Assembly: GCA_020248945.1 (NCBI GenBank)
Contig: JADCGQ010000054.1
Coordinates: 1 to 64,000 of the forward strand
From: Rubrivivax sp.
Lineage (GTDB): Bacteria > Pseudomonadota > Gammaproteobacteria > Burkholderiales > Burkholderiaceae_C
Length of the DNA stretch: 64,000 bases
Reading direction: 5' to 3'
In this document: piece by piece, positions 41,367 through 50,270 of the stretch
Layout: each line of letters begins with the position of its first letter
Numbering within the stretch: the first letter of the stretch is position 1
Notes under the pieces: generated by a model
What the model was told of the DNA's origin: nothing
Databases searched by the model: none
What the model saw: only the letters and a program-made list of their open reading frames with translations
Program-made: the position numbers and the translations under genes

Positions 41367-41444
41367 GGTGGCTCTCGCCACCAGATGGAGCTCCGGAGTG
41401 ATGTCGTCCGGGGCCCCTGACGCGCAGAGACTGCGCCATCGGTG
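41367..41444 (-). promoter_or_regulatory. Structured RNA element with mutually exclusive hairpins (candidate attenuator or riboswitch)
   Basis: On the minus strand, 41436-41444 can pair with 41379-41388 (a 9-bp stem with one bulge) and encloses two perfect hairpins: 41422-41436 (6-bp stem, 3-nt loop) and 41393-41411 (5-bp stem). Alternatively 41377-41382 pairs with 41367-41372 in a 6-bp hairpin with a GAGA tetraloop. The two states share 41379-41382, and the intrinsic terminator at 41336-41364 follows. This organisation is typical of transcriptional attenuators and riboswitches. I could not match it to a known class. The rest of 41198-41506 shows no gene. Confidence 0.4.
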
Positions 41445-41506
41445 TCGCCTTCTCGGAAGGCAGAGTCGAATCTACGCCTGCGTGCAGGCCGCAGCAAGCT
41501 GATCAT

Positions 41507-43087
41507 TCATCCATGCCGGCCCGGAGCCTTCGGCGCGCTGCCAAGCAGTTGCTCCACCAGGGCTTCGGCGCGCGCCGTCACGGCCGCGTCCATCGAGATG
41601 GTGCGGCCCCACTCGCGCGTCGTCTCGCCCGGCCACTTGTTGGTGGCGTCCAGGCCCATCTTGCCGCCCAGGCCGCTCACCGGCGAGGCGAAGTCCAGGT
41701 AGTCGATCGGCGTGTGCTCCACCAGCGTGGTGTCGCGCACCGGGTCCATGCGCGTGGTGATGGCCCAGATCACTTCCTGCCAGTTGCGGATGTCGACGTC
41801 GTCGTCGGTCACGACGATGAACTTCGTGTACATGAACTGCCGCAGAAAGCTCCACAGCCCGAACATCACGCGCTTGGCGTGGCCGGGGTAGGCCTTCTTG
41901 ATGGAGATGATCGCCATGCGGTAGCTGCAGCCCTCGGGCGGCAGGTAGAAGTCGACGATCTCCGGAAACTGCTTGCGCAGGATGGGCACGAACACCTCGT
42001 TCAGCGCCACGCCCAGCACCGCGGGCTCGTCGGGCGGCTTGCCGGTGTAGGTGGAGTGGTAGATCGGGTCGCGGCGGTGCGTCAGGCGCGACAGGCGGAA
42101 CACCGGGAACCAGTCCTGCTCGTTGTAGTAGCCGGTGTGGTCGCCGAAGGGGCCCTCGAGAGCGTGCAGGTAGCCGTTGATCTCCTTGACGCGCACGCCG
42201 TGGTCGCTGAGGCCCTCGAAGCCGGGCTCGGCCGTGGGAATGTGGCCCTCGAGCACGATCTCGGCGCTGGCCGGCACCTGCAGGCGGCGTTCGCCTTCAC
42301 CCACGCTGCTGTCCACCACCTCGGTGCGGCCGCCGCGCAGGAGCCCCGCAAACTGGTACTCCGACAAGGTGTCGGGCACCGGCGTCACCGCGCCCAGGAT
42401 GGTCGCCGGGTCGGCCCCCAGCGCCACCGCGATCGGGAACGGCTGGCCCGGGTTGGCGCGCGCGAACTCGCGGAAGTCCAGCGCGCCGCCACGGTGGGCG
42501 AGCCAGCGCATGATGACCTCGCGGCGGCCGATCACCTGCTGCCGGTAGATGCCCAGGTTCTGCCGCAGCCGCGGCTGCGCCACCGACTGCGGGCCGCGCG
42601 TGACGACCAGGCCCCAGGTGATCAGCGGCCCGGCGTCGCCCGGCCAGCAGGTCTGCACCGGCAGGCGGCCGAGGTCGATGTCGGCGCCCTCGAGCACCAC
42701 GTCCTGGCAGGGCGCGCGGCGCAGCACGGCGGGCTTCATGTCCCACAGCGCCTTGCCCATCTGCAGCAGCTTGCCGGCGTCCTTCAGGCCCTTGGGCGGC
42801 TCGGGCTCCTTCAGGCTGGCCAGCAAGGTGCCCACGTCGCGCAGTTCCGACACCTCAGAAGCGCCCATGCCCAGCGCCACGCGGCGCGGCGTGCCAAAAA
42901 GGTTGATCAGGCAGGGGATCGTGTAACCGGTCGGGGTCGTGCACAGCAGGGCCGGGCCGCCGGATCGCAGAAGGCGGTCGCCGATGGCCGTCATTTCCAG
43001 GTGCGGCGACACCGGTTCGGCGAGTTTTCGAAGCTCGCCCATGGATTCGAGCTGGGAAATGAAGTCCCGAAGGTCGGCGTACTTCAT
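41507..43087 (-). CDS. ubiD: UbiD-family 3-octaprenyl-4-hydroxybenzoate decarboxylase
   Basis: A 526-residue prenylated-FMN-dependent decarboxylase. The start [20 protein letters not shown], the cofactor region ([20 protein letters not shown]), the catalytic E-R-E style residues in [19 protein letters not shown], and the C-terminal [10 protein letters not shown] are those of the ubiquinone-pathway UbiD. It removes the ring carboxylate in ubiquinone synthesis; its partner UbiX, which makes the cofactor, is not in the window. ATG at 43087 is unambiguous. A terminator lies about 140 nt past the stop. Confidence 0.93.
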   Translation of the reverse strand: MKYADLRDFISQLESMGELRKLAEPVSPHLEMTAIGDRLLRSGGPALLCTTPTGYTIPCLINLFGTPRRVALGMGASEVSELRDVGTLLASLKEPEPPKGLKDAGKLLQMGKALWDMKPAVLRRAPCQDVVLEGADIDLGRLPVQTCWPGDAGPLITWGLVVTRGPQSVAQPRLRQNLGIYRQQVIGRREVIMRWLAHRGGALDFREFARANPGQPFPIAVALGADPATILGAVTPVPDTLSEYQFAGLLRGGRTEVVDSSVGEGERRLQVPASAEIVLEGHIPTAEPGFEGLSDHGVRVKEINGYLHALEGPFGDHTGYYNEQDWFPVFRLSRLTHRRDPIYHSTYTGKPPDEPAVLGVALNEVFVPILRKQFPEIVDFYLPPEGCSYRMAIISIKKAYPGHAKRVMFGLWSFLRQFMYTKFIVVTDDDVDIRNWQEVIWAITTRMDPVRDTTLVEHTPIDYLDFASPVSGLGGKMGLDATNKWPGETTREWGRTISMDAAVTARAEALVEQLLGSAPKAPGRHG

Positions 43088-43120
43088 AACCACAAGATCT
43101 GTAGTTTGTGTTTCATATTC

Positions 43121-43149
43121 TTGACCGTGTATTAAGCGCTTGTTAGAGT
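43121..43149 (+). promoter_or_regulatory. Sigma-70-like promoter upstream of the lytic transglycosylase
   Basis: ttgacc at 43121-43126 and tagagt at 43144-43149 are separated by 17 bp, in an island of AT-rich DNA within the ubiD/transglycosylase intergenic region. It reads rightward and would give a leader of about 170 nt before the ATG at 43325. No other regulatory structure was seen in the leader. Confidence 0.5.
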
Positions 43150-43324
43150 CCGCGCCGACTGAACCTTCAGGGTTTTCCAGCGGTGGCGTTGGCCCACCCA
43201 CCCCTGACGCGACGGACGAGAGCCCGCCTGCACCGCGCGGGGCCCACCGTCGCCCGATTATCGGCAGCGCTCCCCCGAGCCCGCCGCTGCTTGCAGGCCA
43301 ACCCTGCGGCACGACAGGAGAGAG

Positions 43325-44233
43325 ATGACGATGCGAGCCCAAGACATGCTGCGCCAGGGTTGGCGCGCCACGGCGAAGTCGACGACGGTGTTTGCCAGCG
43401 ACGTGGGCCGCGGCCTGCTGGCCGTGAGCCACAACACGCTGGCGGTGGTCGGCCTGGTGGCCACCGTGGTGGTGGCCTTCGGTGTGGGCCGCCCGGACCT
43501 GCGCCACGAGTTCGAACAGAACGCCCTGCACTGGCTGCAAGAGCGCCACGAGACGCGCGAGCTGGCCAGCGGCAACATCCTCACCTCGCTGGTGGAAGTC
43601 GATGCCGTCTCTCGCGCCACCGCCGTGGACGTGAAGGCGCTGCAGCGCGACCAGCAGGCGCTGACGCAGTGGATCGCCCGCCGCTACAAGGTGGCGCCCG
43701 AACCGGTGGGCGCCCTGGTGCGCGAGGCCTGGGCCCTGGGCGAACGCGCGCGGCTCGACCCGACGCTGATCCTGGCCATCGTGGCCGTCGAGTCCAGCTT
43801 CAACCCGTTCGCGCAGAGCCCGATGGGGGCGCAGGGCCTGATGCAGGTGATGACGCGCGTGCACGACGACAAGTACGAAGCCTTCGGTGGCACGCACGCC
43901 GCCTTCGACCCCATCACCAACCTGCGCGTGGGCGTTCAGGTGCTTCGCGAGTGCATCGCCCGCGCCGGCAGCCTGAGCGAGGGGCTTCGCTTCTACGTCG
44001 GCGCCGCGTTGCTCGACAGCGACGGCGGCTACGCCGCCAAGGTGATGGCCGAGCAGGCGCACATGCGCAACGTCGCCGACGGCCGCTCCGTGCCGAGCAA
44101 CGCCTCGAATACCCCGCCGGCCAGCGCCCGCGAGGCCGCCGCCGATACGGCCACCCCGCCCGCAGCGCTGCCGGCCGCCGCCCCCGCATCGGTGCCCGCC
44201 CCCATGCCCGAGCGGGTGGCCCTGGCCCGCTGA
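43325..44233 (+). CDS. Membrane-anchored lytic transglycosylase (SLT domain)
   Basis: A 302-residue peptidoglycan-cleaving enzyme. One membrane helix ([18 protein letters not shown], about residues 38-55) anchors it. The SLT/lysozyme-like domain runs from about 145 to 255, with the catalytic Glu in [20 protein letters not shown], then GLMQVM. The C-terminal 50 residues are Ala/Pro-rich and disordered. ATG at 43325 (4 nt after ggag) or 43331 (10 nt) could be used. It is followed by the glyA riboswitch region and is probably monocistronic. Confidence 0.9.
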   Translation: MTMRAQDMLRQGWRATAKSTTVFASDVGRGLLAVSHNTLAVVGLVATVVVAFGVGRPDLRHEFEQNALHWLQERHETRELASGNILTSLVEVDAVSRATAVDVKALQRDQQALTQWIARRYKVAPEPVGALVREAWALGERARLDPTLILAIVAVESSFNPFAQSPMGAQGLMQVMTRVHDDKYEAFGGTHAAFDPITNLRVGVQVLRECIARAGSLSEGLRFYVGAALLDSDGGYAAKVMAEQAHMRNVADGRSVPSNASNTPPASAREAAADTATPPAALPAAAPASVPAPMPERVALAR

Positions 44234-44271
44234 CGCCGACGCGCCGCCGACCCCGGCGGTACACTGGCCGC

Positions 44272-44392
44272 CTGCGCGACTGGCGATAAGGGCCGCCCCC
44301 GGCCCCGAGGTGGACGACCACCGGGAAGCGCAGGCCACAGGCCCGTTTTCCGACGGGTTTGTCGGCGTCAGCCGTTCGCCTGGGCAGCCCCC
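44272..44392 (+). promoter_or_regulatory. ZTP (pfl) riboswitch upstream of glyA
   Basis: The conserved pieces of the pfl motif occur in order: gcgcgactggcg at the 5' side, a variable loop, gaccaccgggaagc, and 3' of a linker gccgttcgcctgggca. The P1 stem forms between cctgcgc (44271-44277) and gcgcagg (about 44328-44334). ZTP riboswitches sense 5-aminoimidazole-4-carboxamide riboside triphosphate, which builds up when 10-formyl-THF is short, and switch on one-carbon genes; glyA is a typical target. It ends about 80 nt before the glyA ATG. Recognition is by memory of the consensus. Confidence 0.85.
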
Positions 44393-44474
44393 GGCCGTGC
44401 CGCAGGCCCTCTGCATGAGGGCACCTGCCGCACCCGTTGGCCCTTCTTCCAGAAGACACCCGAAGAGGACTGCC

Positions 44475-45725
44475 ATGTTCGACCGTTCCGTCTCCACGCT
44501 CGCCGCCGTCGACCCCGACGTGTGGGCCGCCATCCAGGCCGAGAACCGCCGCCAGGAAGAGCACATCGAGCTCATCGCCAGCGAGAACTACACCAGCCCG
44601 GCCGTGATGGCCGCGCAGGGCTCGCAGATGACCAACAAGTACGCCGAGGGCTACCCCGGCAAGCGCTACTACGGCGGCTGCGAGCACGTCGACGTGGTCG
44701 AGACGCTGGCCATCGAGCGCTTGAAGCAGTTGTTCGGCGCGAACTTCGCCAACGTGCAGGCCAATTCCGGCAGCCAGGCCAACCAGGCGGTGTTCTTCGG
44801 CCTGCTGCAGCCCGGCGACACCATCATGGGCATGAGCCTGGCCGAAGGCGGCCACCTCACGCACGGCATGCCGCTCAACATGAGCGGCAAGTGGTTCAAG
44901 GTGGTGAGCTACGGGCTCGACGCGGCTGAGGCCATCGACTACGAGGCCATGGAACGCCTGGCCCACGAACACAAGCCCAAGATCATCATCGCCGGCGCCA
45001 GCGCCTACAGCCTGCGCATCGACTTCGAGCGCTTTGCCAAGGTGGCCAAGGCCGTCGGCGCCTACTTCATGGTCGACATGGCGCATTACGCCGGGCTCAT
45101 TGCCGCGGGCGTCTACCCCAACCCGGTGCCGCATGCCGACGTGGTGACCAGCACCACGCACAAGAGCCTGCGCGGCCCGCGCGGCGGCATCGTGCTGACG
45201 AACGACGAGGCCATCGCCAAGAAGATCAACAGCGCCATCTTCCCCGGCATCCAGGGCGGCCCGCTGATGCACGTGATTGCCGGCAAGGCGGTGGCCTTTC
45301 ATGAGGCCCTGCAGCCGGGCTTCAAGGCCTACCAGCAGCAGGTGCTGGCCAACGCCCGCGTGCTGGCCGAGACGCTGATCGAGCGCGGCCTGCGCATCGT
45401 GAGCGGCCGCACCGAGAGCCATGTGATGCTGGTCGACCTGCGGCCCAAGGGCCTGACGGGCAAGGAAGCCGAAGCCATCCTCGGCGAAGCCCACATGACC
45501 TGCAACAAGAACGGCATCCCGAACGATCCGCAGAAGCCGATGGTGACCAGCGGCATCCGCCTGGGCACGCCGGCGCTCACCACGCGCGGCTTCAAGGAAG
45601 CCGAGGCCCGCGCCACCGCGCAGCTGATCGCCGACGTGCTGGACAAGCCGCACGACGCCGCGAACATCGCCGCCGTGCGCGCCAAGGTGGCCGCGCTGAC
45701 GCGCGACTTCCCCGTGTATCGATGA
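44475..45725 (+). CDS. glyA: Serine hydroxymethyltransferase
   Basis: A 416-residue PLP enzyme that converts serine and tetrahydrofolate to glycine and 5,10-methylene-THF. The cofactor Lys is in [16 protein letters not shown] (about residue 233). Other marks are [13 protein letters not shown], with the catalytic Glu, and [20 protein letters not shown] at 44475 follows agagg. It is preceded by a ZTP riboswitch that ties expression to folate status, and is followed by nrdR after 86 nt. Confidence 0.97.
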   Translation: MFDRSVSTLAAVDPDVWAAIQAENRRQEEHIELIASENYTSPAVMAAQGSQMTNKYAEGYPGKRYYGGCEHVDVVETLAIERLKQLFGANFANVQANSGSQANQAVFFGLLQPGDTIMGMSLAEGGHLTHGMPLNMSGKWFKVVSYGLDAAEAIDYEAMERLAHEHKPKIIIAGASAYSLRIDFERFAKVAKAVGAYFMVDMAHYAGLIAAGVYPNPVPHADVVTSTTHKSLRGPRGGIVLTNDEAIAKKINSAIFPGIQGGPLMHVIAGKAVAFHEALQPGFKAYQQQVLANARVLAETLIERGLRIVSGRTESHVMLVDLRPKGLTGKEAEAILGEAHMTCNKNGIPNDPQKPMVTSGIRLGTPALTTRGFKEAEARATAQLIADVLDKPHDAANIAAVRAKVAALTRDFPVYR

Positions 45726-45757
45726 GCCCCCAGGCTTGCGGCCATGCCGCCGCGCCA

Positions 45758-45790
45758 CCCCCAGAGGGGGCTCAGCCGCCTTGGGGCGGC
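45758..45790 (+). repeat. Tandem hairpins between glyA and nrdR
   Basis: ccccc-aga-ggggg (45758-45770) is followed by gccgcc-ttgg-ggcggc (45775-45790). Neither has a T-run. Their form resembles dispersed intergenic repeats common in Burkholderiales genomes rather than a terminator. Confidence 0.4.
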
Positions 45791-45811
45791 CCGGCGGCGG
45801 CTGGCTGAACC

Positions 45812-46255
45812 ATGCGCTGCCCCTTCTGCGCCCATGAAGACACGCAGGTCGTCGAGACCCGCGAGTCCGACGAGGGCGACGTGGTGCGGCGGCGCCGCCG
45901 CTGCCTGCACTGCGAGAAGCGCTTCACCACCTACGAGCGCAGCGAGATCCAGATGCCGGCCGTCGTCAAGAAGGACGGCTCGCGCGTGGAGTTCGACCCC
46001 GCCAAGCTGCGCGCCAGCATGACGCTGGCGCTGCGCAAGCGGCCGGTGAGCCTGGAGCAGGTCGAGGCGGCGATCGAGCGCATCCAAGACAAGCTGCTGG
46101 CCAGCGGCAGCCGCGAGACGCCCAGCGCCCGCCTGGGCGAACTGGTGATGCGCGAGTTGAAGCGCATCGACAAGGTGGCCTACGTGCGCTTTGCGTCGGT
46201 GTACCGGCAGTTCGAAGACGTCGACGAGTTCCGCCAGCTGATCCGCGACATCTGA
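45812..46255 (+). CDS. nrdR: Transcriptional repressor NrdR
   Basis: A 147-residue regulator of ribonucleotide reductase genes. The N-terminal zinc ribbon has MRCPFC and [12 protein letters not shown] (two C-x2-C pairs), and the ATP-cone domain ([20 protein letters not shown]) senses dATP/ATP. It is full length, with ATG at 45812. The glyA-nrdR neighbourhood is conserved in betaproteobacteria and links folate and deoxynucleotide metabolism. Confidence 0.96.
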   Translation: MRCPFCAHEDTQVVETRESDEGDVVRRRRRCLHCEKRFTTYERSEIQMPAVVKKDGSRVEFDPAKLRASMTLALRKRPVSLEQVEAAIERIQDKLLASGSRETPSARLGELVMRELKRIDKVAYVRFASVYRQFEDVDEFRQLIRDI

Positions 46256-46396
46256 TTGGCCGCATCGGTGGAGCGGCCATCCCCCGGCCGGGGGACCCCC
46301 CCGGGTGCCCCCGCCCTGGGCCCGCACGGTGGGGACGCGAGCGGCGATCGTGGTTCCTACAGTGAGCGCCATCCCAGCCACTGCAGGAGCGCCCCG

Positions 46397-46954
46397 ATGA
46401 ACCCGCACCCCAACCTCCACGGCACCTGCCGCAGCCTGGGCCACCAGGCCGGCACGAGCCTGGTCGAGTCCGCCATCGTGCTGGCGATCGTCGCCACGCT
46501 GGCCGGCAGCGTGCTGCCAGGCTGGAAGGACGCCCGCGAGCGCCGCCTGCTCGATGCCGCCTCGGCGCAGGTGGCCACCGACCTGCGCCTGGCACGCAGT
46601 CTGGCTATGGCGCAAGGCCGCCCGGTGCGACTGAGCGTCAACGCGAGCGCGGCCTGCTACGTGGTGCACACCGGGCCGGCACGCGCCTGCGGCTGTGACG
46701 AAGCGGCACGCTCGGTCTGCGACGATGGTGCCATCGCGCTGCGCGTGGCCACCTTGCCGTCGGGCGCCCGCATCAGGCTGTCGTCTACATCGGCCTCGAT
46801 GCTGTTCGACGCCGACCGCGGCACCGTCACGCCCACCGGCACCCTGCGCCTGCAGTCGGCCGACGGCCGTGCGGTGCACCATGTCGTCAACATCATGGGC
46901 CGTGTGCGCAGTTGCTCGCCTGGAGGCCAGGTGGCGGGGCATCCGGCGTGCTGA
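46397..46954 (+). CDS. GspH/FimT-type minor pseudopilin
   Basis: A 185-residue prepilin. The processing site is G-TSLVESAIVLAIVATLAG with Glu at mature position 5, following a 19-residue leader. A typical GspH-like segment, LLDAASAQVATDLRLARSLA, comes after the helix, then a Cys-rich beta region (ACGCDEAARSVC). ATG at 46397 follows gcaggagc. It is the first of six prepilin-like genes. Two GspH/FimT-type proteins (this one and 47570) frame the PilE-type gene. Confidence 0.83.
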   Translation: MNPHPNLHGTCRSLGHQAGTSLVESAIVLAIVATLAGSVLPGWKDARERRLLDAASAQVATDLRLARSLAMAQGRPVRLSVNASAACYVVHTGPARACGCDEAARSVCDDGAIALRVATLPSGARIRLSSTSASMLFDADRGTVTPTGTLRLQSADGRAVHHVVNIMGRVRSCSPGGQVAGHPAC

Positions 46955-47060
46955 AGCCACCCCCCCCAGCTTGAGGGCGTGGTTGACCAGCGGCCGCGTG
47001 GGAGCGACGAACGGCAAGTGGCCGGCCCATGCCCACGATGGCCTCACCCACAATCGCGCC

Positions 47061-47567
47061 GTGAACAAGTCCTCCCGTGCTCTGTCGTACCGGCGCAACC
47101 TCGCCGGCTTCACGCTCATCGAAGTGATGATCGTGGTCGTGGTGCTGACACTGCTGGCCGCGGTGGCTCTGCCGAGTTTCCTCGACTCGCTGCGCAAGAG
47201 CCGTCGTGCCGAAGCCTTTACGGCACTGTCGGCGGCGCAACTGGCCCAGGAACGTTGGCGCAGCAGCAATGCCCAGTACAGCGACAACCTGACAGCGGCG
47301 CCTAACGCGACACCGCCGGACCCACGCGGCCTCGGGCTGTCTGCCACCACGACTGGCGGCTTGTACTCGGTTGCGATCACCGGCACCAGTGCCACGGGCT
47401 ATACGGTGTCGGCCGTGGCTGTGGAGGGCAAGTCACAGGCCGCCGACTCCGCCTGCCGCACGCTCGCGGTGCGCGTGACGGGCGCGCAGATCACCTACGC
47501 CGGCTGCAATGGCTGCAGCCTTGTCGCGACAGACTTCGCGGCCACCAACGTGTGCTGGAGTCGCTGA
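47061..47567 (+). CDS. pilE: PilE-type pilin
   Basis: A 168-residue type IV prepilin. The cleavage site is LAG-FTLIEVMIVVVVLTLL, with Glu5, and the C-terminal region has a disulfide-capable Cys pair (YAGCNGCSL and NVCW). The start GTG at 47061 (VNKSSRALSYRR) is used because no ATG precedes the leader; the SD is poor. An eight-C tract lies 94 nt upstream. It could be a minor pilin of PilE type rather than the main fibre subunit. Confidence 0.85.
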   Translation: MNKSSRALSYRRNLAGFTLIEVMIVVVVLTLLAAVALPSFLDSLRKSRRAEAFTALSAAQLAQERWRSSNAQYSDNLTAAPNATPPDPRGLGLSATTTGGLYSVAITGTSATGYTVSAVAVEGKSQAADSACRTLAVRVTGAQITYAGCNGCSLVATDFAATNVCWSR

Positions 47568-47569
47568 GG

Positions 47570-48220
47570 ATGGGCCGGCTGCGCGCTCCGAAACAGCCGT
47601 CGGCCCGAAGGGCCGCGGGCCTGACGCTGATCGAGCTGATGGTCGTGATGGCCATCTCCGTTGTCATCCTGGGCCTGGCCGCGCCGTCGTTCAGCGAGTA
47701 CATCGTCACGCAGCGGCTGCGCAGCATCCATGCGCAACTGGCGACTGATCTGCAGTTGGCCCGCTCGGAGGCGGTGGCACGATCAGCCTACGTCAGCGTG
47801 CGATTCCAGGAGGCGACTGGGCCGGGCGGGATGACGTGCTACGTGATCTTCACGCGGCGCGACCCAACCGCTGCAGTCCCGGCGCCTGGCACCCCGGACA
47901 CCTGCGATTGCACGGCAGTGCCTGGGACGCGGTGCAACAGCCACCCGGGCACCACTACCGAGGTGCGAACGGTGACGATTCCGCAGGAACTCAAGGTCGG
48001 CGTACGGACACCCGCGGGACAGCCCACCACCATCAGCTTTGATGGCCGGACGGGAGCACTCAGGGTGCCGGCGTTAGACACCACCATTCTGGTGGCGAGC
48101 GGATTTCGGCTCGACACATCGGCCGATTCCAGCCGCAGCTTGCGAGCAGTGATCAGGCCGTCTGGTCGCGCGGAGTTGTGCACACCTGCCGGCTCGGTTT
48201 TGGGAGGCACTCCGTGCTGA
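47570..48220 (+). CDS. fimT: FimT/GspH-type minor pilin
   Basis: A 216-residue prepilin with the processing site AAG-LTLIELMVVMAISVVI and the GspH-type helix extension LRSIHAQLATDLQLARSEAV. The Cys-containing loop CDCTAVPGTRC suggests a disulfide-bonded beta domain. ATG at 47570 lies two bases after the pilE-like stop with ggag nine bases upstream; a GTG at 47552 is possible. FimT-type pilins help prime pilus assembly and can bind DNA. Confidence 0.85.
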   Translation: MGRLRAPKQPSARRAAGLTLIELMVVMAISVVILGLAAPSFSEYIVTQRLRSIHAQLATDLQLARSEAVARSAYVSVRFQEATGPGGMTCYVIFTRRDPTAAVPAPGTPDTCDCTAVPGTRCNSHPGTTTEVRTVTIPQELKVGVRTPAGQPTTISFDGRTGALRVPALDTTILVASGFRLDTSADSSRSLRAVIRPSGRAELCTPAGSVLGGTPC

Positions 48221-48936
48221 CACGGCCGCAGCGCCTCCGTCAGCGGCAATGCGGCCTTTCGCTGGTCGAGTTGATGGTGGGCATCACCATCGGACTGATC
48301 GTCGTCGCCGCGGCCAGCTTGCTTTTCAGCGGTCAGATCGTCGAAAGCCGCCGCCTGATCGCGGAGGCGCAAGTCCAGCAGGATCTGCGGGTTTCGGCCG
48401 ACATCATTGCCAGGGACTTGCGGCGAGGCGGCAGCATCGGCCGAGACGCTGAAGTGCAGCGGCTGGTATGGACGCTCGACAGCGCCACGGAACCACGCCC
48501 GAACACCTTTTCCAGAACCTTGACGACACCCACCGGCGAGGTGAGTTTCAACTACTTTCCGGAAGGTTCCGGCTCGACCATCTCGAGCGGGACCTTTGGC
48601 TTCCGCTTTGACGCGACCCGGGGCGTGATCGAGACGCGTCTTGTGGCTGGCGGGTGGCAGGATCTCACCGACCCGGCCACCATGCGCGTGACAGAGTTCA
48701 CCGTGAACCGCGTCGCGGACAGCGTGACCGTCGTTCCCTGTCCGAGAGCCTGCCCCTCGGGCGATACCGCCTGCTGGCCCAGCATCAACCAGCGCACCCT
48801 CGAGGTGCGGGTGACCGCCAACCACCGCCTTTTTCCGCAGATCGAGCGCACGCATGTGTCGCGGGTGCGACTGCGCAATGAACACTTCGAATTCTTCAAC
48901 GTGACCGGGTCTAGCGGCGAGGTCTGCCCACCATGA
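48214..48936 (+). CDS. pilW: PilW-type minor pilin
   Basis: A 240-residue prepilin with QCG-LSLVELMVGITIGLIVV and the PilW continuation SRRLIAEAQVQQDLRVSADI, then ARDLRRGG. The start is GTG at 48214, which overlaps the fimT-type stop by 7 nt and has ggagg six bases upstream. In type IV pili PilW, PilV, PilX and FimU/FimT form the tip-initiating complex. The stop overlaps pilX by 4 nt. Confidence 0.87.
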   Translation: MLTRPQRLRQRQCGLSLVELMVGITIGLIVVAAASLLFSGQIVESRRLIAEAQVQQDLRVSADIIARDLRRGGSIGRDAEVQRLVWTLDSATEPRPNTFSRTLTTPTGEVSFNYFPEGSGSTISSGTFGFRFDATRGVIETRLVAGGWQDLTDPATMRVTEFTVNRVADSVTVVPCPRACPSGDTACWPSINQRTLEVRVTANHRLFPQIERTHVSRVRLRNEHFEFFNVTGSSGEVCPP

Positions 48937-50270
48937 AGCTGGCAAAGCAACAAGGAGCGGCGACCCTGGTGGTCGTGATGGTGCTGTTCTTCATCATCTC
49001 GATGGTGGCGGCCTATACCAGCCGTAACATGATCTTCGAGCAGAGGACGGGCGCCAACCTCTACCGCGCCACTCAGTCGTTCGAAGCCGCGGAAGCGGGC
49101 ATGAACTGGGCACTCATGATGCTCAACAGCGGCCGTATCGATGCGCAGTGCCTTGCCACGACCTCCACCGCGAACAACAGCTTCCGGGAGCGCTACCTGG
49201 CCATCAACGCAGGCACCGGACTCATCACGGCACGTTCGCAGACCTCGGGAGACCCATTGACGCCGACCTGCGTCTTCGACGGTGGTGCGGACACCTGGAA
49301 CTGTTCTTGCCCGGTAAACACGGCGCCCGCGCTCACCGCACCCACCGGCAATGCGGTGTCGCCCGCGTTCCGGATCCGGTTTCGGGTACCCAACGTAACT
49401 CCCGACGTCCAGCCCGGGCTCGTTCGCATCGACGTGGTGGGCTGTACGCGACTCGACGACACCTGCCTGGACGTGGCTGGGGCGAGCCCGGCGAACGAGG
49501 GACGCACCGTCACGGGCGCCGTGCTCATGCTCAGCGGGCGCACGACGGTCTTTCCCCAGGCTGCCCTCACCGCCCGGGGCAACGTCACGGCAAGCGCCCT
49601 GAACGTCATCAATGCAGCTTCCGCCGGCAGCGGCGTCACGGTACACGCAGCAGGAACCATCAACACCGCACCGGGAGGGCTTGTCTTGACTACCAGCGCC
49701 GGCAATGCGCTCGGGGGCTCGAGCCTGGACGGGGATACCAACCTGGATCCGCCCGCCATCGCCGCATCGGGCACCGGCCTTGGCATTACTGCTACCGAAC
49801 GGTTCTTCGCGGCGACGTTCATGCTGACGCCCCAGCAGTGGCGCCAGATGCCTGCCGTAGTGACGGTGACCTGCCCCGTGGGCGGCTGCGAGGCCGCTAC
49901 CGTCCGCACGGCCATCACAGCCAACCCGGGGCGTCCACTGTGGCTCACCGGCGGCTTGCGGGTCAACAGTTCGGACGACATAGGCAGCGCCACGGCGCCC
50001 GCGATGATGGTGGTCAATGGCAATCTTGAGTTCAGCTCGCCGAATGTCACCGTCCACGGCCTGTTGATGCTCAGGCCAGCCTCCGGCTGGAACACCGGCG
50101 TGAGCACGCAGTCGGGCACTGTCCGCGGAGCCGTCATCGTAGACGGCGGGGTGACTGGCACCAGCAGCCTGATCATTCAATATGACAGCGACGTGCTGGC
50201 GAACCTGCGCGCGGCTTCGGGCACCTTCTTCAGGGTCCCAGGCTCCTGGCGCGACTGGGCCATGCCATGA
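48933..50270 (+). CDS. pilX: Large PilX-type minor pilin
   Basis: A 445-residue protein. The N-terminus QQGAATLVVVMVLFFIISMV with SRNMIFEQRTGANLYRATQS and FEAAEAGMNWAL is the PilX pattern, which lacks the canonical Glu5-type leader context. Classical PilX is near 170-200 residues. Here a long C-terminal part (residues about 80-445) is Ser/Thr/Gly/Asn-rich with repeating beta-strand periods (for example VTASALNVINAAS and VTVHGLLMLRP), like a right-handed beta-helix. It may be displayed at the tip, taking the place of PilY1. Start overlap ATGA with pilW and stop overlap ATGA with pilV. Confidence 0.8.
   Translation: MKLAKQQGAATLVVVMVLFFIISMVAAYTSRNMIFEQRTGANLYRATQSFEAAEAGMNWALMMLNSGRIDAQCLATTSTANNSFRERYLAINAGTGLITARSQTSGDPLTPTCVFDGGADTWNCSCPVNTAPALTAPTGNAVSPAFRIRFRVPNVTPDVQPGLVRIDVVGCTRLDDTCLDVAGASPANEGRTVTGAVLMLSGRTTVFPQAALTARGNVTASALNVINAASAGSGVTVHAAGTINTAPGGLVLTTSAGNALGGSSLDGDTNLDPPAIAASGTGLGITATERFFAATFMLTPQQWRQMPAVVTVTCPVGGCEAATVRTAITANPGRPLWLTGGLRVNSSDDIGSATAPAMMVVNGNLEFSSPNVTVHGLLMLRPASGWNTGVSTQSGTVRGAVIVDGGVTGTSSLIIQYDSDVLANLRAASGTFFRVPGSWRDWAMP

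Noticed and set aside
46960-46967. Eight-C tract upstream of the pilE-type gene as a phase-variable promoter element
   Set aside because: It is 94 nt from the start and there is no promoter around it; length variation cannot be judged from one sequence.
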